DNA of 64,000 nucleotides from Paramagnetospirillum magneticum AMB-1. GTDB taxonomy: Bacteria > Pseudomonadota > Alphaproteobacteria > Rhodospirillales > Magnetospirillaceae. The translations under genes were made by a program, and so were the position numbers. The notes under the pieces are model-generated. The model worked only from the letters and a program-made list of their open reading frames with translations, ran no database searches and was not told the origin of the DNA. Within the stretch, counting starts at the first letter, position 1; each line of letters begins with the position of its first letter. This document shows positions 50,911 through 61,558 of this stretch, piece by piece. The DNA lies in NCBI RefSeq assembly GCF_000009985.1, contig NC_007626.1, positions 868,001 to 932,000 of the forward strand, in the 5' to 3' direction.

Positions 50911-51812
50911 GTTCCGGGCTCCGGTTCTTCCGCACGGTGGATGGCGCGGCCGGGCAGCAGTTCCACCACGGCGACGCCCAGCACGGTCAGGGCGCCGCCC
51001 ACCAGCTTGTGCCAGGTCAGCGGCTCGCCCAGCAGCAGCACGCCACCGGCCAGCCCCACCACCGGCCCCAGCAGGGTGAAGGGCACCACCCGGTTCATGG
51101 GGTGACGGGCGATCAGGCGATACCACAGAGTATAGGCGATCAGGGTCGAGCCGACGATGGTGTAGGCCACGCCGCTCCAGCCCTTGATCCCGGTGGCGGC
51201 CAGCGCCTCCATCTGCCCGCTTTCCGTCGCCAGCGACAGGCCCAGCAGCAAGGGCGAGGCCAGCATGGCCATCCAACCGTTCAGCGCCAGGGGATTGATG
51301 GCGCCTAAGCGCTTGATCACCACATTGGCCAAGGCCCAGGCGAAGCCCGAGGCCACCACGGCGATGAACGGCGTGAGGCGGGGCAGGTGGGGCTCGCCGG
51401 CCAGCAGGGCGACGCCGATGAACGACACCGCCAGCCCCAGGCTGCGCCAGACTCCCAGCACCTCGCCGAAGAAGGCCCAGGCCAGGATGGCGGAGAAGGG
51501 AATGGACAGCTCGATGACGATGGCGGCGGTGGCGGCGTCCATGCCGGCGACACCGAAGAACATCAGGCCGAAATGCCCGACCCCCAGCAACAGGGCCAGC
51601 AGGAGGATGCCGGGCAACTGGGCGCGGCTGGGGCGGAAGAACGGCGCCAGGATCAGCGCGGTGCAGGCGAAGCGCAAGGCGGTCAGCAGGAAGGGCGGCA
51701 AGGTGCCCAAGGCCGTCTTCACCGCCACGAAATTGAGGCCCCACAGGGTGACCACCAGGGTGGCCGAGGCCCATTCCAGGGGCGTGAGGCGCGAGGGGGC
51801 GGTCATGGCCAT
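50907..51812 (-). CDS. DMT-family (EamA) transporter
   Basis: 301-residue inner-membrane protein with ten predicted helices in two EamA repeats (TLWGLNFVAVKTALGTLPPF first, ALANVVIKRLGAINPLALNG in the second). It probably exports an amino acid or other metabolite. The start could be ATG 51812 or 51806. It overlaps the amidase gene (ATGA), so the pair may share a message; a functional link is uncertain. Confidence 0.83.
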   Translation of the reverse strand: MAMTAPSRLTPLEWASATLVVTLWGLNFVAVKTALGTLPPFLLTALRFACTALILAPFFRPSRAQLPGILLLALLLGVGHFGLMFFGVAGMDAATAAIVIELSIPFSAILAWAFFGEVLGVWRSLGLAVSFIGVALLAGEPHLPRLTPFIAVVASGFAWALANVVIKRLGAINPLALNGWMAMLASPLLLGLSLATESGQMEALAATGIKGWSGVAYTIVGSTLIAYTLWYRLIARHPMNRVVPFTLLGPVVGLAGGVLLLGEPLTWHKLVGGALTVLGVAVVELLPGRAIHRAEEPEPGT

Positions 51813-51867
51813 GCGGGCGGGACGCCCGCGCTCCGGAAGGAGGGGGTCATGGAGCGCACCTCTCCAT

Positions 51868-51954
51868 GTCATCCTGAGCCATAGGCGAAGGATCTTTCAG
51901 GCACGAGCTTCGGGCATCACGGGTGAAAGATGCTTCGCTGGCGCTCAGCATGAC
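51868..51954. repeat. Dispersed palindromic repeat, copy 5 (divergent)
   Basis: Starts GTCATCCTGAGCCATAGGCG and ends GCTGGCGCTCAGCATGAC; the middle has AAGGATCTTTC and GAAAGATGCTTC. It is more distant from the other copies and lies upstream of the DMT gene. Confidence 0.65.
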
Positions 51955-51965
51955 ATCTTGCACGG

Positions 51966-53780
<1,815 letters not shown>

Positions 53781-53811
53781 GCCCGATGGCTACACCCACG
53801 GCGCCCGGTTG

Positions 53812-54288
53812 TCAAACCGGGTGCACGCCGATTTCGCCCCGCCAACCGGTCTCCGCCCCGGGCGCCCCAGGGTGGTGATAGCCCTCGCGGATCAGGGCGC
53901 CGACCAGTTCGGTGTCGTCGACCAGAAGATCGTGCATCAGCTCGAAATAGGCGCCGAGAAAGGCCGGAAGACTCTCGAACCCGCTGGGAATCTGCCCGGT
54001 CAGGACGGTCTGCGCCTGCTTGATCAAGCGAGCGTGGCCGCCGCAATGCTCGTCCACATGGGCGCCGAAGCGGTCCCGAGGCAGCTTGCGCAGCAATTGC
54101 TCCTCATAGAAGCAATGGGCGACCAGCAGGCGGAAAAAATCACGGCACAGCGGCAGAACATCCTCGATGCTGATGGAAGTTTCCGCCTTTGCTTCGATTT
54201 GTGCGGAGAGCTCGAGAAGGCGCTGGTGTTCGCGGTCTATTCTTTCGTGACCCAGGGCGAAATGCTCGGACCAGACCAGTGTGCGCAT
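53812..54288 (-). CDS. Bacteriohemerythrin-type oxygen-binding protein
   Basis: 158-residue hemerythrin-fold protein with the di-iron motif H...HxxxE...HxxxH...HxxxxD: DREHQRL, VAHCFYEEQ, HVDEHCGGH and MHDLLVDD. It binds O2 reversibly, probably for oxygen supply or sensing in a microaerophile. GGGAGGCG precedes the ATG. It has a longer C-terminal tail (about 20 residues after HDLLVDDTEL...) than the shortest family members. Confidence 0.87.
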   Translation of the reverse strand: MRTLVWSEHFALGHERIDREHQRLLELSAQIEAKAETSISIEDVLPLCRDFFRLLVAHCFYEEQLLRKLPRDRFGAHVDEHCGGHARLIKQAQTVLTGQIPSGFESLPAFLGAYFELMHDLLVDDTELVGALIREGYHHPGAPGAETGWRGEIGVHPV

Positions 54289-54488
54289 GGGACGCCTCCC
54301 CGATGGTCCACCCTTTCGCCAGGGTGGGGATTGCTGATGGTCAATTCAACCATGCCGCCACGGCCAAAGTCCGCCCACGCTTTGAATCACTCTGTAACCA
54401 TATCTTTCGTCAGGGTTGTTTTTGCCGGCGACCCGATGCGGGCTATGGGGTAACCTCGCGCATCGGGTCTCGCCCAAGGAATGACGCC

Positions 54489-54833
54489 ATGCCCTATGTC
54501 AGCCGCGATGCCCTCGGCCGTGTGGTCGGATTGTCCGAACACGCCACCGAGGTCGCAGCCGAAAGCTTGCCGGCCAGCCATCCCGACGTGCTGGACTTCC
54601 TGTTCCGCGACACCGGGACCGAGCGCGGCTCCGCCCGCTTTCTCGCCTCTGACCTCGCTTTTATCCGCGTGGTCGAGGATCTGGTGGCGGTGCTGGTGGA
54701 AAAGCGCCTGATCGCCTTCACCGACCTGCCGCCCGCCGCCCAGGACAAGCTGCTGGATCGCCGGTCCATGCGCTCTTACCTGTCGGGAGTGTCGGGGGTT
54801 TTTTCCGGCGACGAGGAAGCCAAGATTATCTGA
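54489..54833 (+). CDS. Conserved hypothetical protein
   Basis: 114 residues, acidic, mostly helical (HPDVLDFLFRDTGTERGSAR and LAFIRVVEDLVAVLVEKRLI). It resembles small alphaproteobacterial proteins annotated as 'tryptophan synthase subunit beta like', a name with no functional basis. No signal or membrane segment. ATG 54481 is close by but out of frame. Function unknown. Confidence 0.6.
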   Translation: MPYVSRDALGRVVGLSEHATEVAAESLPASHPDVLDFLFRDTGTERGSARFLASDLAFIRVVEDLVAVLVEKRLIAFTDLPPAAQDKLLDRRSMRSYLSGVSGVFSGDEEAKII

Positions 54834-54954
54834 ACGTGCGGATGTGGCGCCGCTTTAAAGGCCCATACGATTGGACTAAGCTTTCCTGGCCGCATGGAAC
54901 GGCTCCTCCGGGCCCATGCCGCCCGGAGCGGTCAACCCGAAAGGAAACGCCAAG

Positions 54955-55488
54955 ATGTCCGATTGCTGCACCGATGCCTTCAAGGACCTGTCCCGCCGGG
55001 GATTCGTCAAGCTGGCCCTGGGGGCCGGCGCCGCCCTTTGGGTCAATTTCAAGCCGAGCATCAGCCTTGCCGCCGGCGGGACCGAGGCCCTGCTGCTGTC
55101 TTGCATGGATTATCGCCTGATGGACGACATCGTCCGCTACATGGATGGGCGGGCCATGACCAACAAGTACGACCATGTGGTGCTGGCCGGCGCTTCGCTG
55201 GGGGTGCTGCAGGACAAGAACCTGTCCTGGGGCCAGACCTTCTGGGACCATGTCCAGGTCGCCCTGGACCTGCACCACATCCAGAAGGTCATCGTGATGG
55301 ATCACCGCGATTGCGGCGCCTACAAGGTGTTCCTGGGGCCGGATTCGGCCAAGGACGCGGCCACCGAGACCGCTTCCCACACCGCCAAGCTGCGGGCGCT
55401 GCGCACGGCCATCAATGCCAAGCATCCCACCCTGGCGGTGGAGTTGCTGCTGATGGATCTGGAAGGCAAGGTCGAGACCGTCGCCTGA
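54955..55488 (+). CDS. Tat-exported beta-carbonic-anhydrase-like protein
   Basis: 177 residues with a Tat signal (SRRGFVKLALGAGAALW). The core has the zinc and catalytic motifs of beta carbonic anhydrases: Cys50-x-Asp-x-Arg54 (SCMDYRL) and His117-x2-Cys120 (DHRDCGAY). It lacks the N-terminal helical part of longer family members, and it is short (usual size about 210-230). It may hydrate CO2 in the periplasm or bind zinc without catalysis. A strong terminator follows. AAAGGAAA precedes the ATG. Confidence 0.8.
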   Translation: MSDCCTDAFKDLSRRGFVKLALGAGAALWVNFKPSISLAAGGTEALLLSCMDYRLMDDIVRYMDGRAMTNKYDHVVLAGASLGVLQDKNLSWGQTFWDHVQVALDLHHIQKVIVMDHRDCGAYKVFLGPDSAKDAATETASHTAKLRALRTAINAKHPTLAVELLLMDLEGKVETVA

Positions 55489-55506
55489 TCCCAGGGACGG
55501 GAACAA

Positions 55507-55537
55507 GCCCCCCGCCTGGCCGGCGGGGGGCCTTTTT
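55507..55537 (+). terminator. Rho-independent terminator after the carbonic-anhydrase-like gene
   Basis: GCCCCCCGCC / GGCGGGGGGC forms a perfect 10-bp stem with a five-base loop, followed by CTTTTT. It faces the kup gene end, so it may serve both. Confidence 0.85.
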
Positions 55538-55541
55538 ATGG

Positions 55542-57464
55542 CTACAGCTGGACCTGGATGCCCAGTTCCACCACGCGACCCGCCGGAATGCGGAAGAAGT
55601 CGGTGGCCGAAACGGCGTTGCGGCTCATGATGACGAACAGGCGCTCGCGCCATTCGGGCATCTCGGGATGGGTGGACGGCACCAGCGTCTCGCGCCCCAG
55701 GAAGAACGAGGTGTCCATCATCTCGAATTCCAGGCCGAAGGCCTTGCACAGGCGCAGCACCTTGGGAATGTCCGGCTCCTGGAAGAAGCCGTAGCGCACG
55801 GTGATGCGGTAGAAGCCCTCGGCCAGCCCCTCCACCACCACCCGGTCGCGGGCGGAAACGCGGGGAATGTCCTCGGTGATCACCGTCAGGAACACCACTC
55901 GCTGGTGCAGCACCTTGTTGTGCTTGAGATTGTGCAGCAGGGCGATGGGCACCGTGTCGGTGCCTCCGGTCATGAACACGGCGGTGCCACGCACCCGCAG
56001 GATCGAGGTCGAGTCCTTCTGCTGCTGCATGAACATGTCCAGCGGCAGGGCGCCGTCGGCGAGGCGCCGCGACAGGATGTCGCGCCCCTTGCGCCAGGTG
56101 GCCATCAGCAGCAGCATGCCCAGCCCCACCGCCAGGGGGAACCAGCCGCCCTGGGTGACCTTCAGCAGGTTGGCGCCCAGAAAGCCCAGATCCACCGCCA
56201 GGAACACCGCGCCCAGGCCCAGGCACAGCCACAGCGGCCAGTTCCACGAGCGGTGGGCCACCACCAGCGCCAGGATGGTGGTGGCGGCCATGGTGCCGGT
56301 CACCGCGATGCCGTAGGCGGCGGCCAGATTGCTGGAACTCTTGAAGCCGACCACCAGGGCGACGATACCCAGCAGCAATCCCCAATTGGCGCGCGGGATA
56401 TAGATCTGCCCCTCTTCCTCGTCCGAGGTGTGGCGGATATCGAGACGGGGCGAGTAGCCCAGTTGTACCGCCTGGCGCGACAGCGAGAACACGCCCGAGA
56501 TCACCGCCTGGCTGGCGATCACCGTGGCCAGGGTGGCCAGGATCACCATGGGATAAAGGCCCCAGCCCGGCACCAGCATGTAGAACGGGTTCCGGGCGGC
56601 CTCGGGATTGTCGAGGATCAGGGCCGCCTGGCCGAAATAGTTCAGCGTCAGCGCCGGCAGCACCAGGGCGAACCACGCCATCTGGATGGGCAGCTTGCCG
56701 AAATGGCCCATGTCGGCGTAAAGCGCCTCGCCGCCGGTCACCGCCAGCACCACCGAGCCCATGACCACGAAGGCGATCCATCCGTGGGTGAACAGGAAGG
56801 TCAGGCCATAGGCCGGGTTGACCGCCATCAGGATGTGCGGATGTCCCACCACCTCGGTCAGGCCCAGGGCGGCGATGGTCAGGAACCACACCACCATCAC
56901 CGGGCCGAACAGGCGCCCGACCAGCTCGGTGCCGTGGCTCTGGATGGTGAACAGCGCCACCAGCACGATCAGGGTCAGCGGCACCACATAGGGCGCGAAG
57001 AACGGGGTCCCCACCTCGAGGCCCTCGATGGCCGACAGGACCGAGATGGCTGGGGTGATCATGCCGTCGCCGATGAACAGGGCGGCGCCGAACAGGCCGA
57101 GCCCCACCAGCGGTCCCACCAGGCCGCGATCGCCGCCGGTGGCGCGGATGGCCAGGGCCAGCAGGGCCAGGATGCCGCCCTCGCCCCGGTTGTCGGCACG
57201 CATGACGAACAGCACGTATTTGATGGTGACCACCAGGATGATGGCCCAGAACACCAGGGAGGCGATGCCGATGACGTTTTCCGGCGAGGACGGAATGCCG
57301 TGGTCGGGGTCGAAGCACTCCTTCAGCGTATAGAGCGGGCTGGTGCCGATATCGCCGTAGACCACGCCGATGGCGGCCAGGGACAGGGCTCCCAGGCGCT
57401 TGACGCCGATTTTTTCGGTGCCGGACTTCTCGCCGGCGGGCTTTTCGGTGGCGGGAGTCTCCAT
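55542..57464 (-). CDS. kup: Potassium uptake protein Kup (second of a tandem pair)
   Basis: 640-residue KUP/HAK/KT potassium:proton symporter with 12 membrane segments and a cytoplasmic C-terminal domain. GVVYGDIGTSPLYTLKECF and RADNRGEGGILALLAL are signatures. It sits three bases downstream of a second kup and shares its architecture, with divergence in the N-terminal tail and several loops. The pair probably covers different affinity or pH ranges. Confidence 0.93.
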   Translation of the reverse strand: METPATEKPAGEKSGTEKIGVKRLGALSLAAIGVVYGDIGTSPLYTLKECFDPDHGIPSSPENVIGIASLVFWAIILVVTIKYVLFVMRADNRGEGGILALLALAIRATGGDRGLVGPLVGLGLFGAALFIGDGMITPAISVLSAIEGLEVGTPFFAPYVVPLTLIVLVALFTIQSHGTELVGRLFGPVMVVWFLTIAALGLTEVVGHPHILMAVNPAYGLTFLFTHGWIAFVVMGSVVLAVTGGEALYADMGHFGKLPIQMAWFALVLPALTLNYFGQAALILDNPEAARNPFYMLVPGWGLYPMVILATLATVIASQAVISGVFSLSRQAVQLGYSPRLDIRHTSDEEEGQIYIPRANWGLLLGIVALVVGFKSSSNLAAAYGIAVTGTMAATTILALVVAHRSWNWPLWLCLGLGAVFLAVDLGFLGANLLKVTQGGWFPLAVGLGMLLLMATWRKGRDILSRRLADGALPLDMFMQQQKDSTSILRVRGTAVFMTGGTDTVPIALLHNLKHNKVLHQRVVFLTVITEDIPRVSARDRVVVEGLAEGFYRITVRYGFFQEPDIPKVLRLCKAFGLEFEMMDTSFFLGRETLVPSTHPEMPEWRERLFVIMSRNAVSATDFFRIPAGRVVELGIQVQL

Positions 57465-57467
57465 GGC

Positions 57468-59357
57468 CTAGATCTCGATCTGACTGCCCAGCTCGACGAC
57501 GCGATTGCTGGGGAGATGGAAGAAGTCCATGGCGCTGGTCGCCATGCGGGCCAGGGTGGCGAACAGGGTGTCGCGCAAGCCCCGGAGCCCCGGCTTTTCG
57601 GTGGGCAGCAGCGTTTCCCGCGAGACGAAGTAGGACACCGACATGGGCTCGTAGAAGAAGCCCAGCTGGTCGGTGCGGGCATGGGCCAGGGCCTTGGGGA
57701 TGTTCGGGCTCTCCATGAAGCCGTAGCGCAGGAACACCCGGTGGAAGTTGGGCGCCAGCAGCCGGTTTTCCAGCCGCCGCTCCTCGGGCACGAAGGGCAC
57801 TTCCTCGACGATGACGGTCAGCAGCACCACGCGCTCGTGGACGATCTTGTTGTGCTTCATGTTGTGCAGCAGGGCGATGGGCACGCCCTCGGAGGTGCCG
57901 GTCAGGAACACCGCGGTGCCGGGCACGCGCGGCACCCGGTCCGACAGCGAGGCCAGGAAGTCCTCTACCGGCAGGGCGTCGGCCTTCAGGCGCGCCAGCA
58001 GGCGCTTGCGGCCGTCCTTCCAGGTGGTGAGGATGGTGAACAGCAATCCGCCGACCACCAGGGGGAACCAGCCGCCGTCCGGGATCTTGATGGAATTGGC
58101 CAGGAAGAAGGCCAGATCCACCACCAGGAAGCCGCCGATCAGCCATTTCACCTTGCGCGGATTCCACTTCCAGATCAGCAGCATCACCGTGCCGACCAGC
58201 AGGGCGTCGATCACCATGGTGCCGGTCACCGCCACGCCATAGGCGGCGGCCAGGTTGGACGAGGTCTTGAAGCCCACCACCAGGACCATGACCATGCACA
58301 TGAGCAGCCAGTTCACGAAGGGCAGGTAGATCTGCCCCATTTCCTCTTCCGAGGTGTGAATGATCTCCATGCGCGGCAGGAAGCCCAGCTGGATGGCCTG
58401 GCGCGTCACCGAGAAGGCGCCCGAGATCACCGCCTGCGAGGCGATCACCGTGGCCAGGGTGGCCAGGATCACCAGGGGCAGGGCCAGGCTGGCCGGGGCC
58501 AGATTGAAGAACGGGTTGGCGATGGCTTCGGGATTGTAGATCAGCAGGGCGCCCTGGCCGAAATAGTTCAGGATCAGGGCGGGCAGCACCAGCAGGTACC
58601 AGGCCAGCCGGATGGGCAGGCGGCCGAAATGGCCCATGTCGGTGTAAAGCGCCTCGGCCCCGGTCACCGCCAGCACCACCGAGCCCAGGGCCAGGAAGGC
58701 GTGCCATCCCTCGCGGAACAGGAAGGAGATGGCGTAATGGGGGCTCAGCGCCGCCAGCACGCTGGGGGCGTGCGACAGGTTGCGGATTCCTAAGATGGCC
58801 AGGGTCAGGAACCATACCAGCATCACCGGGCCGAACATCTTGCCCACCAGGTCGGTGCCGTGGCTCTGGATGGCGAACAGCACGAACAGGATGACGATGG
58901 TCAATGGGACGACCCATTGTTCCAGGTGAGGGGCGGCGACCTGCAATCCCTCCACCGCCGACAGCACCGAGATGGCCGGCGTGATGATGGAATCGCCGTA
59001 GAACAGGGCGGCGGCGAAGATGCCCAGGGCGCTGACCATCAGCGACAGGCGGCGGTTGCTCTCGGCGGCGTGGCTGACCAGGGCCAGCAGCGCCAAGGAC
59101 CCGCCCTCGCCGCGATTGTCGGCGCGCATGATGATGATGACGTATTTGAACGACACGATGATGGTGATGGCCCAGAACACCAGGGACAGCACGCCCAGGA
59201 TGTTGCCTTTGTCCATGGCAACGGCATGCGGGCCGCTGAAGGTTTCCTTCATGGCATAGAGCGGGCTGGTGCCGATGTCGCCGAACACCACGCCGATGGC
59301 GGCGAGCATCAGGCCGGCGACGTTGCGGGACTTTCCGTCTCCGCCATGGGCCGTCAT
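57468..59357 (-). CDS. kup: Potassium uptake protein Kup (first of a tandem pair)
   Basis: 629-residue KUP potassium transporter with GVVFGDIGTSPLYAMKETF, RADNRGEGGSLALLAL and AVTGAEALYTDMGHFG signatures, 12 membrane helices and a cytoplasmic tail. I chose ATG 59357 with GGGGGA eight bases upstream; ATG 59399 would add 14 residues. It is followed three bases later by its paralogue, so the two were probably made by tandem duplication. Confidence 0.93.
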   Translation of the reverse strand: MTAHGGDGKSRNVAGLMLAAIGVVFGDIGTSPLYAMKETFSGPHAVAMDKGNILGVLSLVFWAITIIVSFKYVIIIMRADNRGEGGSLALLALVSHAAESNRRLSLMVSALGIFAAALFYGDSIITPAISVLSAVEGLQVAAPHLEQWVVPLTIVILFVLFAIQSHGTDLVGKMFGPVMLVWFLTLAILGIRNLSHAPSVLAALSPHYAISFLFREGWHAFLALGSVVLAVTGAEALYTDMGHFGRLPIRLAWYLLVLPALILNYFGQGALLIYNPEAIANPFFNLAPASLALPLVILATLATVIASQAVISGAFSVTRQAIQLGFLPRMEIIHTSEEEMGQIYLPFVNWLLMCMVMVLVVGFKTSSNLAAAYGVAVTGTMVIDALLVGTVMLLIWKWNPRKVKWLIGGFLVVDLAFFLANSIKIPDGGWFPLVVGGLLFTILTTWKDGRKRLLARLKADALPVEDFLASLSDRVPRVPGTAVFLTGTSEGVPIALLHNMKHNKIVHERVVLLTVIVEEVPFVPEERRLENRLLAPNFHRVFLRYGFMESPNIPKALAHARTDQLGFFYEPMSVSYFVSRETLLPTEKPGLRGLRDTLFATLARMATSAMDFFHLPSNRVVELGSQIEI

Positions 59358-59422
59358 ATCAGGTGTCCCCCTTAGAAATGACGGCACATGGCTACTCATA
59401 TCGCGTCAGGAGTCAAGAGCGG

Positions 59423-60145
59423 TTAGCGTGACAGCAGATCCTCGACGAACGCGGGAACTAGGCGGGAGGCAGGCCCCAGGCGGGATTCGTGGAACAGCGA
59501 CGCCCCTTCCGAGGGCTCCAGATTAAGCTCGACCGCCTGGGCGCGGCCCAGCCCTCGCACCGTCTGGACGAAGCCCGCCGCCGGGTAGACATGGCCCGAG
59601 GTGCCGATGGACAGGAACAGGGCGCATTGGGCCAGTGCCTCGAAAATGCGCTCCATGTGCAGCGGCACCTCGCCGAACCACACCACATGGGGGCGCAGCG
59701 AGCCGACGCGGTAGCAATCGGGGCACTTGTCCTCGATCCCCAGGTCCCGGGTCCAGGCGAAGGGCCGGGCGCATTTGACGCAACGGATCTTCAGCAGCTC
59801 GCCATGCATGTGGATCAGGTTTTCCGACCCGGCCCGCTCGTGTAGGTCGTCGATGTTCTGGGTCACCAGCAGCACTTCGCCCGGCCACTCCCTCTCCAGC
59901 CGGGCCAGGGCGGCGTGGGCCGCGTTGGGGGCGACGCCGCCCTCGGCCAGATTGCGCCGCCGCGCATTGTAGAAGGCGTGCACCTTGGCCGGGTCGCGGC
60001 GAAAGCCGTCGGGCGTCGCCACGTCCTCCATGCGGACCTTGGCCCAGATGCCGTCCTTGTCGCGGAAGGTGTCCAGGCCGGATTCCTTGGAAATTCCGGC
60101 GCCGGTCAGGACGACGATGGTTCCATTGCCGGGAAGGGAGGGCAT
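59423..60145 (-). CDS. cobB: NAD-dependent protein deacylase, Sir2/CobB (class III)
   Basis: 240 residues. NAD-binding VVLTGAGISKESGLDTFRD, catalytic His in LIHMHGEL, a zinc site CVKCARPF...KCPDC, and the class III Tyr-x-x-Arg (AFYNARRR) that prefers succinyl- or malonyl-lysine. It removes acyl groups from protein lysines. Stand-alone gene with a normal ATG. Confidence 0.92.
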   Translation of the reverse strand: MPSLPGNGTIVVLTGAGISKESGLDTFRDKDGIWAKVRMEDVATPDGFRRDPAKVHAFYNARRRNLAEGGVAPNAAHAALARLEREWPGEVLLVTQNIDDLHERAGSENLIHMHGELLKIRCVKCARPFAWTRDLGIEDKCPDCYRVGSLRPHVVWFGEVPLHMERIFEALAQCALFLSIGTSGHVYPAAGFVQTVRGLGRAQAVELNLEPSEGASLFHESRLGPASRLVPAFVEDLLSR

Positions 60146-60245
60146 GGGAGACTCCTGCCGCTGGGGAAAGGTCCATGGAACCCGAGCGGACTTGAGTGGT
60201 CAAGACCGCGTAACGGCAATCATTAGCTTGAAATTATCATCAGGC

Positions 60246-60264
60246 ACATCATCATGAATGATGT
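60246..60264. promoter_or_regulatory. Inverted repeat ahead of the hydroxylase-like gene
   Basis: ACATCAT-CATGA-ATGATGT is a perfect 7-bp inverted repeat in an AT-rich stretch, about 30 bases ahead of the start, so it may be an operator. The regulator is unknown. Confidence 0.4.
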
Positions 60265-60294
60265 ATTCGCAGTAAAGACAACCGGAGGTCTGTT

Positions 60295-60975
60295 ATGGCT
60301 GTTACTGAAGCGAGTGAGGTTGTGCGGCCTGCTCCCGAACCGCTGCTTCCCTGGCAGGCCATGACCATGGGGAGCGGGCTCGTCCTGCATGGTCCGGCCG
60401 ACATCGCCTGCGATCACGGGGCCTTGGCTGCCGAATTCGACCGCCTGGATGCGACGCTGGCCCAGGAGGAGCGGCATTGCTTCGGCTCCTGCGACGGAAG
60501 CTGGACGTCCATTCCCCTGACGGGATGGTCGGGCGGAGAGGTCGTTCTCGCTCCATTGGCCCAAGCAATTCCCGCCGCGGCCGGCTTTCTCTCGCGCCTG
60601 CCCGGGGCACTGGTGCGCGCCCATTACATGAGGCAGGGGCCGGGGCACGTGCTGGACTGGCATTTCGAGCCCCAGTCCATCCAGGACAAGGAATGCCGCC
60701 TGCTGGTGCCCATCCATGCCCCGCCCCAGGCCTATACCCTGCTCGGCCATCTCGCGGTGGCTTATCCCGAGGGCCAGGCTTGGACGGGCGATTTCAATTT
60801 CCCTCACAAGGTCGTCAATCCCAGCGACCGGGATCGGATCATGCTGGTGGTGGACGTGCTCTCCTCGCCGGACCTGGCGGCTCTGTTGCCCGCTGCCCTG
60901 GGGGAGGGGCGGGACCTGCGGACCCGGCTGGCCGGGGCCGCCCGCAATGCCCTGGCGATGCAGCGCGCCGCCTGA
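60295..60975 (+). CDS. Aspartyl/asparaginyl beta-hydroxylase-like (cupin, 2OG-Fe(II)) protein
   Basis: 226 residues. The C-terminal half has the double-stranded beta-helix signature: LDWHFEP as the first metal-ligand pair, FPHKVVNPSDRDRIMLVVDV with the second His and the Arg that holds 2-oxoglutarate, typical of Asp_Arg_Hydrox proteins. These hydroxylate Asp, Asn, Pro or lipid-linked substrates. The HxE spacing differs from the usual HxD. GGAGGT upstream sets the start. Substrate unknown. Confidence 0.6.
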   Translation: MAVTEASEVVRPAPEPLLPWQAMTMGSGLVLHGPADIACDHGALAAEFDRLDATLAQEERHCFGSCDGSWTSIPLTGWSGGEVVLAPLAQAIPAAAGFLSRLPGALVRAHYMRQGPGHVLDWHFEPQSIQDKECRLLVPIHAPPQAYTLLGHLAVAYPEGQAWTGDFNFPHKVVNPSDRDRIMLVVDVLSSPDLAALLPAALGEGRDLRTRLAGAARNALAMQRAA

Positions 60976-61058
60976 GAATTTTGACCCCGGACCCGGGCTG
61001 GCGTACCATCCGACCCGGCCAGACACGGGGCGTCGGGCTGCAGGCGGGAGTGAGGTCA

Positions 61059-61532
61059 TTGGTCAAGGTTCTGTTCGTGTGCACCGGCAATATCTGTCGC
61101 TCACCCACCGCGGACGGCGTGTTCCGCGCCCTGGTGGCGGCCGAGGGACTGGCGGAGCGCATCGGCGTCGATTCCGCCGGGACGCACGCCTATCACGTGG
61201 GCGAGCCCCCCGATTCCCGCTCCGCCGAGGCGGCCCGGCGGCGTGGCTACGAACTGCAGGACCTGCGGGCCCGACAGTTGAAGAAAAGCGATTTCGAGGA
61301 GTTCGATCTGCTGCTGGCCATGGATCGGGGGCACCTTGACCTGATGGCGCGGGCCTGCCCGCCCGAGCGCCGCGACCGGCTGGCGCTGTTCCTGTCCTTC
61401 GCGCCGCAATTGGGGCTCAAGGACGTGCCCGATCCCTATTACGGCCAAGGTGGCGGTTTCGAGCGGGTTCTGGACATGATCGAGGCCGGCTCGGCCGGGT
61501 TGCTGGCCCATATCCGCGAACGGATGCTGTAG
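61059..61532 (+). CDS. Low-molecular-weight protein-tyrosine phosphatase
   Basis: 157 residues. The N-terminal P-loop VLFVCTGNICRSPTADGVFR holds Cys8 and Arg14, and VPDPYYGQG the general-acid Asp. It dephosphorylates tyrosine residues. The TTG start has GGGAG eight bases upstream; GTG 61050 is the alternative. It lies 83 bases after the hydroxylase-like gene. Confidence 0.9.
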   Translation: MVKVLFVCTGNICRSPTADGVFRALVAAEGLAERIGVDSAGTHAYHVGEPPDSRSAEAARRRGYELQDLRARQLKKSDFEEFDLLLAMDRGHLDLMARACPPERRDRLALFLSFAPQLGLKDVPDPYYGQGGGFERVLDMIEAGSAGLLAHIRERML

Positions 61533-61558
61533 CCGCATAAAACGGATACTCTGGGGAA

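Noticed and set aside
53804..53822. tRNA-like anticodon hairpin CCCGGTTGTCAAACCGGG
   Set aside because: No acceptor, D or T arms around it, and it overlaps the end of the hemerythrin gene. Probably only a stem at the transcript end.
54894..58793. 1299-codon open frame on the + strand opposite the kup genes
   Set aside because: A shadow of high-GC third-position bias in the real kup genes. Its translation is His/Gln/Gly-rich with low complexity and matches no domain.
54826..58917. 1363-codon open frame on the - strand overlapping kup in another frame
   Set aside because: Also a shadow: Gly/Pro/Arg/His-rich translation, no ribosome site, and it covers two well-supported genes.
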